A DNA stretch of 64,000 nt. Source: an uncultured Paracoccaceae bacterium. Lineage in GTDB: Bacteria; Pseudomonadota; Alphaproteobacteria; Rhodobacterales; Rhodobacteraceae. The stretch covers positions 1-64,000 of the forward strand of contig CAJXSR010000014.1 in the NCBI GenBank assembly GCA_913061275.1. The letters are read 5' to 3'. This document shows, piece after piece, positions 47,431 to 55,189 of the stretch. Position 1 is the first letter of the stretch. Every line of letters starts with the position of its first letter. The notes under the pieces are model-generated. The model was not told where the DNA came from and searched no databases. It was given only the letters and a program-made list of their open reading frames with translations. The position numbers and the translations under genes were made by a program.

Positions 47431-47859
47431 ATGGACTTAGAGGCAGTTTCAGCTGGTGATTTTGGAAAAAGCTTGACGGGTGTTGGGGTTAATCTTCTAA
47501 CTACTGATGTTAAGCGATTGGCTGGGCTTTTGGTTGGTGCGTTTGGTGCAACTGCACACCGTTTATCTAAAGATTTTGCAATTATTCGATTTGGTGGGAT
47601 GATGCTGCAAATCCACCATGATGCGACTTATGGCACGCATCCTTTACACGGGCTATTGCCCGAAAATCCGCCACGTGGGCAGGGCGTGCAACTATACTTC
47701 TTTGGGGTTGATCCCGATTTTGCGGTGGCACAGGCCGAAGCTTTTGGCGGCAGTGTTGTGGAACCGCCCCGCAATAAACCACATGGGCTGTATGAGGGAA
47801 CGGTTCTAAGTGCAGAAGGTTATGCTTTTACCGCTGCTGTTCCTGAAAGAGATATTTAA
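47431..47859 (+). CDS. VOC/glyoxalase-fold protein
   Basis: A 142-residue protein with paired beta-alpha-beta-beta-beta units as in the vicinal-oxygen-chelate superfamily: VNLLTTDVKRLAGLLVGAFGATAHRLSKDFAIIRFGGMMLQIHHD and GVQLYFFGVDPDFAVAQAEAFGGSVVEPPRNKPHGLYEGTVLSAEGYAFTAAV. Substrate and metal ligands are not assignable with confidence. ATG 47431 follows CGGAG; its stop shares a base with the next start. An inverted repeat GGTGTG/CACACC (47381-47407) lies in its leader. Confidence 0.75.
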   Translation: MDLEAVSAGDFGKSLTGVGVNLLTTDVKRLAGLLVGAFGATAHRLSKDFAIIRFGGMMLQIHHDATYGTHPLHGLLPENPPRGQGVQLYFFGVDPDFAVAQAEAFGGSVVEPPRNKPHGLYEGTVLSAEGYAFTAAVPERDI

Positions 47860-48128
47860 TGGCAGGTGGCTGGGCGCGTGATGGTGCGGTGAATGAACAA
47901 ATCGAAGCGTCAATAAATGATGAGTTGGCACGTCTGAAGGCACGTAAATTGTTGGTGGGCGATAGCCTGACCCATTGCGCTGAATGCGAAGAACCGATTT
48001 CAGAGGCTAGGCGTGACGCTATTAAGGGTGTGAAGCTGTGTATTGAGTGCCAACAAGAGCGGGATGGTGCCCCGTCCGTTCGCGCTGGGTTTAACCGTCG
48101 GGGGAGTAAGGACAGTCAATTGAAGTGA
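47859..48128 (+). CDS. DksA/TraR-family C4 zinc-finger protein
   Basis: An 89-residue protein with an N-terminal helical part and a four-Cys zinc finger, CAEC...CIEC, in ISEARRDAIKGVKLCIECQQERD, a hallmark of short DksA/TraR proteins (YbiI-like). It lacks the long coiled-coil of true DksA, so it may be a small RNA polymerase modulator or another zinc protein. It is coupled to the VOC gene. Confidence 0.85.
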   Translation: MAGGWARDGAVNEQIEASINDELARLKARKLLVGDSLTHCAECEEPISEARRDAIKGVKLCIECQQERDGAPSVRAGFNRRGSKDSQLK

Positions 48129-48230
48129 GGGTGGGTCGATTTGGTCTTTCGATGATTCAGTGCGTGTTGTCCAAAGTCGGCTATGAGCCCTTATTACCAA
48201 TTCGAATTTTTTAAGATTTGACACAAACGG

Positions 48231-48246
48231 CCCATAGCTACCGTTC
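48231..48246 (+). repeat. Flanking motif, left copy
   Basis: CCCATAGCTACCGTTC matches CGCAAAGCTGCCGTTC at 57498-57513 in 13 of 16 positions and in the same orientation. The two lie on either side of the accessory block. It may be an attachment-like direct repeat, or simply a dispersed intergenic motif. Confidence 0.35.
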
Positions 48247-48441
48247 AATGGGTTGGAATTGAACCCGTTTGGATTTCGGAAAGCAGACATTAGTCGGATT
48301 GCAGTATTTGCGATTTCTTAACGACGGTTATGCGGGCAAAATTTCCTGACTGAACTTTTAAAGGCCTTATCGGTTTTCATACTGTACGGTACCAAACCCT
48401 ACATTCCAGTGCATCGTATATTCGCAGTAAGCGTTTCTACT

Positions 48442-48490
48442 TTGATTTAGATCAAGGCGGCACAGCTAGGTGTCTGGTAAAATCGGCACA
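48442..48490 (+). promoter_or_regulatory. FNR-type box with class II promoter geometry
   Basis: TTGAT-TTAG-ATCAA at 48442-48455 is a perfect FNR/FnrL-type palindrome. TAAAAT at 48478-48483 serves as a -10; it predicts transcription from about 48490, placing the box centre (48448.5) at -41.5, the classical activating position. The predicted leader to ATG 48522 is 32 nt. This suggests oxygen-limited activation of the downstream Sel1-protein operon. Confidence 0.7.
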
Positions 48491-48521
48491 TAGGATTATG
48501 AGTTTGGAGGTTGAGGTGTCA

Positions 48522-50801
48522 ATGTCAAACATGGTACTGAAGAGTTTGCAAACCATCGCGCTTGGGGCGGTTGTCCTGTTCAGTTCACCGGTCTTGGCCC
48601 AAAGTTTCCTTGTCGATTACTCTACCCGCACATGGACCGGTGGTTCCATTGACAGCGACAGCGACAGCCTACCCGATTATTGTCTCGTGGTCCCGCGCAA
48701 TCCTAGCAAAAATTATATGATGTTCGCAATGACCACAAATGGGCTGATACTCATGTTGGTCAATCCATTGTGGGGTATGGACAACACGGGTAGCAGCATC
48801 GAAGTCGATATTGTTATCGAGGGCCTCTGGCAAGGCAAACTGAACGGCCAGATTTCGAATACCCAAACCGTGACCGTGATTGTCAAAGGCAACCCAGTTT
48901 TGGTCGACGCCATCAAATCGGGTAATTATTTGCATGCTTACACATACATCGGGGATTTTTCGACACAACTGTCCGGTACCAGCGCAGCCCTACAAAAGTC
49001 CGAACAGTGTTTTGCGCAGGAAATTCGACCCCGGATGACCAGAGCACCGGCTACCCAGGAAACCACACAGGATAATGTCGCCACGCCCCACGTGAGCGCG
49101 AGTTATCAATCGGGTAAGGCGGCCTATGACAACAAGGATTACATAACGGCAATGGCACTCTGGCAAGAGGCTGCAATGTCCGGTGATGCAGAGGCGATCA
49201 ATGGGCTGGGCATCCTGAGCCGGTATGGACGCGGCGTGCCAAAAGACCTGCAACAGGCCCGCAGTTGGTATCTGATGGCAGCGGAAAAGGGGCTGGATCG
49301 TGCGCAGTACAATCTGGGGCGTCTCTATGATAAGGGACTCGGCGTCGGGATCGATTATGCGACTGCGCTGAAGTGGTATCTCAAAGCAGCAGATCAGGGC
49401 TATGACCGGGCACAACTGGTCATCGGTACCAAGTATATTCGCGGCGAGGGGGTTCCCAAAAACGCTGAGATGGCCCGGAAATGGTATCTGCTGGCTGCAC
49501 AAAACGGCAACCGTGCTGCTCAGTTCAACCTTGCTACCCTTTTGCGCAAAGGACGCGGCGGGACTGCTGATCCGGCCAGCGCTGTGCAATGGTACTACCG
49601 CTCAGCCGTGCAGGGGTTTGCGCTGGCTCAGTTGAGACTTGGTGATGCGCTGGCAAGCGGAACTGGCGTACAGGTTGATCAGACTGAGGCCTACAAATGG
49701 TACCTGTTGGCGCAGAAAAACGGGAATGAAAAAGCAGCGACCAAGATCGACGCGTTGGGCCCGCTATTAAGTCAGGCGGACATCCTGCAAGCTTCCAACA
49801 TGGCATCGACTTGGCAAAAAGAAAGCGAACCCAAGTCCAGAAACACCGTGGCTGAACCCATCACGGCACCTCCAGTAATTGCTTCAGCCCCGACAACCGC
49901 TACAACTATCCCCGCACCCGCTGTGACAGCGTCACTGTATCCATCCGCAACCAAGAAACTGCCGGATGACCTGTTCCCGGACGAACCTAGGGCGCCAGTA
50001 AATCCTACTCCTGAACCTGCCGCATCGCTATCCCAGCTGGAAGGATGTTATGACCTGAGTCAGGCTGATGCAATCTGTCAACAGGCCTGCACCAGCACCG
50101 AATTCACCGGCAAGTTGAAGGGGTCTCATCTGGCCTATAAGCAGGGTGCGTCAGCACCTCTTGAATACTGCCAGAACGGTTGCGCTCAGGCCAAAGCCGA
50201 ATTCCCCCAATCAATCGCCTTTGTAAAGGATCTGGCTGGTTCCAAGTTCTATTGCCCGATGCTTTATGTTGAAACAATCCGCATTGCCCGCAAAAACCGT
50301 ATCAAGCGCGAGCAGGGCGACAAAAGCGCGTTGAGAGCCTATGAATGGGGTTCCAAGGCCTGGCGCGAGGCCACGAAAATTGAGGTAAGCGACGACTTTC
50401 TGGGCCAATTATCTACAACCCCCTATCCCCCCGCCGTTCAAGCGCTGGTCGATCAGATGCCAACCCGGATGGGCAGCTGCTATAGCCTTGAGGGCACCGG
50501 TGCGATGGATTATTGCCAAGCAGAATGCATTGAAGATGGCAAAGTGCTCGAAATGTGCAATAGCGGCTGCGAAAAAGGGGCCGCGTTGTTTCGGGACAGT
50601 TTTATCTGGACCAAAGGGCTTACATTTAAGGAGGGGCACGGCAGTATCTGTGACGCAATCCAGTTTACCGACAAAGATCACGCGCTAGTTCAGGTCAAGA
50701 ACGAGGCCCGCATGCAAGGGCTATCCCGCGAAGAAACTATTTCATTTGTACATGGTATTCTGAATTTCTGGGGGGGCGCGCTTACCCAAGGAAACCGCTA
50801 A
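48522..50801 (+). CDS. Exported Sel1-repeat protein with duplicated six-cysteine module
   Basis: A 759-residue protein. A Sec signal ends near PVLA-Q (26/27). Residues 28-165 form an N-domain (WTG...YC...LSGTSAAL...C) shared with the Sel1 protein at 53.7 kb. About five Sel1 repeats (195-405; e.g. AQYNLGRLYDKGLGV, ARKWYLLAAQNG) follow, then a Pro/Ala-rich linker. Two modules follow, each with six Cys: 509, 519, 523, 550, 554, 578 and 653, 665, 669, 679, 683, 710. The paired CxxxC spacing is kept in both, so disulfides are likely. ATG 48522 is chosen for GAGG 5 nt upstream. It acts outside the cytoplasm, probably as a scaffold; function unknown. Confidence 0.85.
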   Translation: MSNMVLKSLQTIALGAVVLFSSPVLAQSFLVDYSTRTWTGGSIDSDSDSLPDYCLVVPRNPSKNYMMFAMTTNGLILMLVNPLWGMDNTGSSIEVDIVIEGLWQGKLNGQISNTQTVTVIVKGNPVLVDAIKSGNYLHAYTYIGDFSTQLSGTSAALQKSEQCFAQEIRPRMTRAPATQETTQDNVATPHVSASYQSGKAAYDNKDYITAMALWQEAAMSGDAEAINGLGILSRYGRGVPKDLQQARSWYLMAAEKGLDRAQYNLGRLYDKGLGVGIDYATALKWYLKAADQGYDRAQLVIGTKYIRGEGVPKNAEMARKWYLLAAQNGNRAAQFNLATLLRKGRGGTADPASAVQWYYRSAVQGFALAQLRLGDALASGTGVQVDQTEAYKWYLLAQKNGNEKAATKIDALGPLLSQADILQASNMASTWQKESEPKSRNTVAEPITAPPVIASAPTTATTIPAPAVTASLYPSATKKLPDDLFPDEPRAPVNPTPEPAASLSQLEGCYDLSQADAICQQACTSTEFTGKLKGSHLAYKQGASAPLEYCQNGCAQAKAEFPQSIAFVKDLAGSKFYCPMLYVETIRIARKNRIKREQGDKSALRAYEWGSKAWREATKIEVSDDFLGQLSTTPYPPAVQALVDQMPTRMGSCYSLEGTGAMDYCQAECIEDGKVLEMCNSGCEKGAALFRDSFIWTKGLTFKEGHGSICDAIQFTDKDHALVQVKNEARMQGLSREETISFVHGILNFWGGALTQGNR

Positions 50802-50864
50802 AACCACCACTGGTCACTATAATGCTTGTGAACAGCGGCCATCGACTACAAGGAGAAAAAGTAC

Positions 50865-51551
50865 ATGATAAACCGCATAAAACTAGGCTTGCTGATTTTC
50901 TTCCTATTCTGTGGACTGGCTTTGCCTGCAATACCGGCACAGGCACAAGAGAGCACTTTTGAGAATCGAGGCCAAGCCCAACAATTCCTGAACGAACTGT
51001 CCACCTTCAACAAGGCCAGTGCCAGGATCCGACAACCCATTATTCGGCTCGAGTCGCTGATCCGTAGGGAGTTCTCTCGTTATCAGCAAGCCGTCAACAA
51101 TTCAGAAACCGCCGAGGAGGCCGGGCAGAACTATCAGGTAGCACTCAGCCAGTTCACCAAGGCGCGAGCAGATTTCGACCGTGCCATCGCCTTTGCCGCT
51201 AAAATTGGGAGCAACTCGAAATTTCCCGAAATTAAAGCCTTGGCAGGACAATATGTGGCGAATCTTACAAGAAGTCGCAATCGCATCAACAACATCGCTG
51301 TTGCCTTCAAATATAACGATATCCGTGCTTTTGACTCAGAGACCCGGGGGCTGATCGATGACTCGGACGACATGTTTCTATATTGGAACGCCAACGCCCC
51401 GCAGTTTCAAACGCAGGTCAACGCCGCAAAGGCCCAGTTCACCGGCATCAAGCCAACCAAGGATATCGGCTGCCCCTATGAAGAAGGCACCTTGCAGCAT
51501 GCGCTTCATTGCATCATGCCCGAACCCATGTCGAGTGGAACAGGGAATTGA
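50865..51551 (+). CDS. Exported helical protein, unknown
   Basis: A 228-residue protein with a clear Sec signal (LGLLIFFLFCGLALPAIPAQAQ). The mature part is mostly helical and charged (RIRQPIIRLESLIRREFSRYQQAVNNSE, ALSQFTKARADFDRAIAF), likely a helical bundle. Two Cys lie near the C-terminus (GCPYEEGTLQHALHCIMPEP). An AAGGAG site precedes the ATG. It stands 63 nt after the Sel1 gene and 2 nt before the next gene, so the three form an operon. I recognise no family. Confidence 0.75.
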   Translation: MINRIKLGLLIFFLFCGLALPAIPAQAQESTFENRGQAQQFLNELSTFNKASARIRQPIIRLESLIRREFSRYQQAVNNSETAEEAGQNYQVALSQFTKARADFDRAIAFAAKIGSNSKFPEIKALAGQYVANLTRSRNRINNIAVAFKYNDIRAFDSETRGLIDDSDDMFLYWNANAPQFQTQVNAAKAQFTGIKPTKDIGCPYEEGTLQHALHCIMPEPMSSGTGN

Positions 51552-51553
51552 CC

Positions 51554-52456
51554 ATGTCTAACCTGTCGAAATTCACCGCAGGGGGGCTGGCTCTTGCCCT
51601 GTTTGCTCTTGGTACTATAGCGCAGGCGCATATGCTGCGCGACCGCAACTTCGATTTTGCAGCACGCTATAACGCCCCACTGGATTTGCTTTCCGACATG
51701 TTGAAGGACTTGCCAGATCTGAGTAATGAACCAGAACCACAGGCCAAATCTTCTGTCGTGCCAACCGCGCCCGCCACCGTCATCGCGCCGTCGCAGCAAG
51801 CAAAATGGATCACCCAAGGTGAGCCCGTTGAAATCCTGAACACGTATAACAAGGCAGGCGTTCAAAACGGAGCACCGCGTTCGCCGGTCTTTGAACTGTC
51901 GCAGCCTACGCTGATCACTCACATCCAAACCTATCACTGGAACAATGCTCGCGGTACTCCCGCACCAGGTCAGGTAGGCATTACCAACACAGGCATGTGG
52001 CAGGCCACTGGCCGCCCAGGCATGTTAGATACCCCCAATGCCGAATGGGTCATCAAACCCAGCATCGTTCTACAACCCGGTGTATATACCGTGATGGATG
52101 GCTCGCCGGAAACATGGTCACTCAATCGAGGTTCTGGCGGCATCGGCTTTACAGTTGTCAGGGGTGTCCCCGTGGTGAAGCAAATGGAAACGACGGCCGG
52201 AAATTTCAGCACAGAACGCCAGGCATTGGAACAGCTCGCCAAAATCAAAGATTTCAAGGAGTGGGCCTTGGCGGTACGCAGGGCCGGCAACACCGTGGTC
52301 TACAACGTGACACAAGGCCCCAGCACAAGCTGTTCCGGCGACACATGCAACTGGTGTTTTCGCATATCCGAAGACACACCTTCGCACAGAACTTATTTCA
52401 AGACCTATTGCATCGATATTTTGACAGGAGGTGTAACAACGCAAGAAGACTATTGA
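51554..52456 (+). CDS. Exported protein with WNN-type beta-sandwich-like domain
   Basis: A 300-residue protein. The signal peptide is MSNLSKFTAGGLALALFALGTIAQA; a Pro/Ala linker follows. The central domain (about 85-215) reads VEILNTYNKAGV, FELSQPTLITHIQTYHWNNARGTPAPGQVGI, ATGRPGM, PSIVLQPGVYTVMDGSPETWSLN, GSGGIGFTVVRG. I know this pattern from many uncharacterised bacterial secreted proteins, but no named function. The C-terminus has four Cys (SCSGDTCNWCF...YC). ATG 51554 follows AGGGA; it is the last gene of the FNR-box operon. Confidence 0.78.
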   Translation: MSNLSKFTAGGLALALFALGTIAQAHMLRDRNFDFAARYNAPLDLLSDMLKDLPDLSNEPEPQAKSSVVPTAPATVIAPSQQAKWITQGEPVEILNTYNKAGVQNGAPRSPVFELSQPTLITHIQTYHWNNARGTPAPGQVGITNTGMWQATGRPGMLDTPNAEWVIKPSIVLQPGVYTVMDGSPETWSLNRGSGGIGFTVVRGVPVVKQMETTAGNFSTERQALEQLAKIKDFKEWALAVRRAGNTVVYNVTQGPSTSCSGDTCNWCFRISEDTPSHRTYFKTYCIDILTGGVTTQEDY

Positions 52457-52485
52457 ACTGAAAAACTTTAGACTTGATTTTGTGG

Positions 52486-52688
52486 GCAACTCAGCCTGCG
52501 AGGTTGAGAATGGTCTCCGTCCATTCTTCAGTCTACAACCACCTCAATCAGGAATGCAGCCTTTCGAAAATAGATCATTTCAAGCCCAACCGAGCCGTCA
52601 TTCTTACCGAGTGGCGTCAACTTTGTACCTGTTAACTTCACGACTTTTGCTGTAAACTGACCCAGTTCAGAATTCGTCTGACAGCACC
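52486..52688 (+). mobile_element. Remnant of IS6-family transposase, C-terminal end plus terminal repeat
   Basis: In one frame, 52486-52635 encodes ATQPARLRM followed by VSVHSSVYNHLNQECSLSKI, then DHFKPNRAVILTEWRQL before a stop. This matches the C-terminus I know from IS6-family transposases (SVH..VHNHFNQER.L....FK..R.AAL.EWR.L). Forty bases later GTCTGACAGCACC (52676-52688) is the inverted counterpart of the TGCTGTCAGAC at 57046-57056. The 5' part of the element is gone. It marks the left edge of the 52.7-57.0 kb cargo. Confidence 0.75.
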
Positions 52689-52713
52689 AAGTCAGCCTCT
52701 TAATGTTTATACA

Positions 52714-53433
52714 TTATTCGAAATCATCGCCGCCGTAATCGTCATAATCATCAACATCGTGATTGCCTAAATTATGGGCCATCATAACAAACGACAAGGC
52801 AGAGCCATCCTCGTTTACCTGCGTGCCTAGTTTATCCACATAATAGGTTCGGCGTGCTTTCAGTGCGAGAGCAAACATTAACACGCCGATCACACCAAAC
52901 CCGCCGCACATGGTTATGGCCGCCAGAATATCGTCACCGCCTACACCGCGATTTTGCATCGACACCACACCAAAGGCCATAACAACGGCCGCTAGTAAAA
53001 AACAAAGAGCCAAGAACATTATGATACCGCCCCTCCAGCCGAATTTGCGCTTTTGATTCACACGATTGACCGGGCTTGCGGATTTTACTGGTGGTTTTTC
53101 TGGGCGTGCAGACATCGGTGGTGGTGGTGCTATAGATGCCTTTCCAAAGGCCAAATCAGTAGCTTGTCGAGGCGTCAATTCCTGATCCACCTCGGAACAG
53201 TATATCGTGCCACCCTGGCCAATAAAACTGAACATTCCGCTATCACCCTCGGTTTGAACATGCGGTGGGCAGGGATCGTCTGTATCGGGAGTGTCAAGCG
53301 GGGCCAAATGCAACATCGCGCTATTCAATTGATCCTGCTTCAGCATACCGCGTGATTTTGGGTCAAAATCTCCGTTGGCGGTTAGCCAATCGTCAGAAAT
53401 GCCCTGAGTCTCAACTTTTATCGTTTTGGCCAT
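52714..53433 (-). CDS. Predicted two-helix membrane protein in IS6-flanked cargo
   Basis: A 239-residue protein. An N-terminal soluble part of about 90 residues contains SDDWLTANGDFDPKSRGMLKQDQL and FSFIGQGGTIYCSEVDQELT; a Pro-rich linker with KKK/RKF basic residues follows. Two transmembrane helices (IIMFLALCFLLAAVVMAFGVV and ILAAITMCGGFGVIGVLMFALAL) precede an acidic C-terminus (DDYDDYGGDDFE). ATG 53433 follows GAGGA by 8 nt. It is divergent from the Sel1-lipase pair. Unknown family; a partner or immunity role for the lipase is speculative. Confidence 0.7.
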   Translation of the reverse strand: MAKTIKVETQGISDDWLTANGDFDPKSRGMLKQDQLNSAMLHLAPLDTPDTDDPCPPHVQTEGDSGMFSFIGQGGTIYCSEVDQELTPRQATDLAFGKASIAPPPPMSARPEKPPVKSASPVNRVNQKRKFGWRGGIIMFLALCFLLAAVVMAFGVVSMQNRGVGGDDILAAITMCGGFGVIGVLMFALALKARRTYYVDKLGTQVNEDGSALSFVMMAHNLGNHDVDDYDDYGGDDFE

Positions 53434-53512
53434 AATCGGAATCCTCATAGGAAACTAAGTAAATGAGTAGAACATCCTGACAAAAGCGCTCAACAAAAAA
53501 TGATCGCAACTG

Positions 53513-53551
53513 ATCAGAATAACTTTGTTAATACTTGCTATCAGAATAACT
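53513..53551. promoter_or_regulatory. Two 12-bp direct repeats in the divergent promoter region
   Basis: ATCAGAATAACT occurs at 53513-53524 and 53540-53551, identical and spaced 27 bp apart, between the divergent membrane-protein and Sel1 genes. The pair looks like binding sites for a regulator acting on one or both genes. Confidence 0.45.
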
Positions 53552-53722
53552 ATTTTTTGCACAAATGCAATAAATTCCCCGCTTGGCCAGAGCGTATGAC
53601 TAGTCCATTTTTGGCGCTGATTTCAGGGGTGGTACATTCTGTCTCGTATGTGATTGGTGATTTTTATGGTAATCTTTATGTAGATTCATGATTTATGAAC
53701 CTATTATTAGGGGGATATTTGT

Positions 53723-55189
53723 ATGAGGTGGTTTATATATAAGTTTTTATTAGTAGCCTGCATTTGCCCTATTTTTATGTACTTTCCACAGGCGGTCAAT
53801 GCCCAAAGCACTGTTATTCGCACCCTAAAATCAGGTTTTTGGGAAGGGGCGGTTAAAGCAAATGCGCAGGGGGAGGCCAGCTATTGTTTTTTACTCGGTC
53901 GAAAATCAAACGAAGAATTTACCATCCAACTTTACTGGAACCGTAAGGGGTTTCACGTGTTGATTTACAATGAAGACTGGTCTCTGATTGAGGGAGAAGA
54001 ATTTAAGGGGCGGGTCAGGATTGATAAAAAATTCAATAAAATGATTGATGCAATCGTGTTCGATAGTGAGTCGATTGACTATATGTTTGGGTTTAACAAT
54101 AAAGCTATTGAGGCTTTCCAAAGCGGCAGTCGGATCACGCTCGAAGGCCCAGCAGGCGAACGCACGTTTCGCCTTATGGGCACCCGCAAGGCGGTGGATG
54201 TGCTGGTTAATTGCGCCGACGAATATTTAGCACCCGATGAAGAACCAGATATGGCCCAAGAGGAACCCACCGCACCAGATTATGATGTTGGCGTAAAGGC
54301 ATATAACGCCGAAGATTATCAGGCTGCCCTGAATGAATTCATCCCGCTTGCAGAACAAGGTAATGCCGACGCCCAGAACCGTATGGGTATGATGTATGCC
54401 ATGGGCAAGGGGGTTGCTGTCGACAATGAAACAGCCTTGATTTGGTTCCGCAAAGCATCTGAACAGAGGTTAGCACCGGCACAGACAAATATCGGTATCA
54501 TGTACGCAAATGGTATGGGTACAGAGAAAAATGATATCGAGGCCGAATATTGGTATAGGAAAGCTGCCAAACAGGGTAATTCTAGGGCCCAAAACAACCT
54601 TGGTGTGATGTATCGTGATGGCACTGTTGTTACACAAAGCAACGCGGAAGCAATACGTTTGTTTGAATTGGCGGCAGATCAAGGACATGAAAAGGCGCAG
54701 AAAAATCTTGAAGATATGCTCGCAGTCGCTGGTGCCGTGTCGCCGGAAAATACCGAAGAAACCGAGCAAACAGAAACGGCTGTTGTTGTGCCAAATGGTG
54801 AAAACTCCGAAAAGCCCACATTTGCTGGTGAGTTGGTAACGCGTGCACTTAATATTCTTGCCGAGGTAAAAGAGGGCAGTCTGGAGGATGCTTATGCTCT
54901 GGTAAGTGATGCGGCCGATTTGGGTGATCGGCGCGGCCAATGGATGGCTGGACGTATGGCATTAGCTGGTGTTGGGGCCGCAGCAGACCGCACCATCGGA
55001 CTGGCCCGTATTCTGGCCGCAGCCGAGGCAGGCCACCCAGAAGCGCTGACATATATGGGGCTGCAATATTTGCAGGATGGTGAAGATGCCACCGATGAAA
55101 CTGGGCTAGCCTACCTTGAACGTGCCGCAGGCCAAAGTCATGCCGCGGCAATATCGGCGCTGCTGTTCTTTGAGCAGGAAGCAAACTGA
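53723..55189 (+). CDS. Exported Sel1-repeat protein coupled to lipase
   Basis: A 488-residue protein. The Sec signal is cleaved near VNA-Q (27/28). Residues 30-165 are an N-domain with WEG, YC (54-55) and MGTRKAVDVLVNC (to Cys164), matching the other Sel1 protein in spacing; the two Cys probably pair. About four Sel1 repeats (185-335; e.g. AQNRMGMMYAMGKGV, AEYWYRKAAKQGN), an acidic linker and about three more repeats (370-485) follow. It starts behind AGGGGG. Its TGA shares a base with the lipase ATG, so the two are translationally coupled. Sel1 proteins are protein-binding scaffolds; here binding to the lipase is the natural inference. Confidence 0.85.
   Translation: MRWFIYKFLLVACICPIFMYFPQAVNAQSTVIRTLKSGFWEGAVKANAQGEASYCFLLGRKSNEEFTIQLYWNRKGFHVLIYNEDWSLIEGEEFKGRVRIDKKFNKMIDAIVFDSESIDYMFGFNNKAIEAFQSGSRITLEGPAGERTFRLMGTRKAVDVLVNCADEYLAPDEEPDMAQEEPTAPDYDVGVKAYNAEDYQAALNEFIPLAEQGNADAQNRMGMMYAMGKGVAVDNETALIWFRKASEQRLAPAQTNIGIMYANGMGTEKNDIEAEYWYRKAAKQGNSRAQNNLGVMYRDGTVVTQSNAEAIRLFELAADQGHEKAQKNLEDMLAVAGAVSPENTEETEQTETAVVVPNGENSEKPTFAGELVTRALNILAEVKEGSLEDAYALVSDAADLGDRRGQWMAGRMALAGVGAAADRTIGLARILAAAEAGHPEALTYMGLQYLQDGEDATDETGLAYLERAAGQSHAAAISALLFFEQEAN

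Larger units (their letters stand above)
48129..48521. other. Intergenic region at the left edge of the accessory block
   Basis: About 390 bp with no credible gene. It holds a 16-bp motif (48231-48246) related to one at 57498-57513 and the FNR-type promoter at 48442-48490. Other parts look like degenerate intergenic repeat sequence. Confidence 0.6.

Noticed and set aside
48522..48990. Assigning the shared N-domain to invasion-associated protein B (IalB)
   Set aside because: Two conserved Cys and a small beta-rich size are similar, but I could not match the specific IalB motifs.
52118..52489. Open frame antisense to the WNN-domain gene
   Set aside because: Shadow of a gene with signal peptide and domain pattern; no own features.
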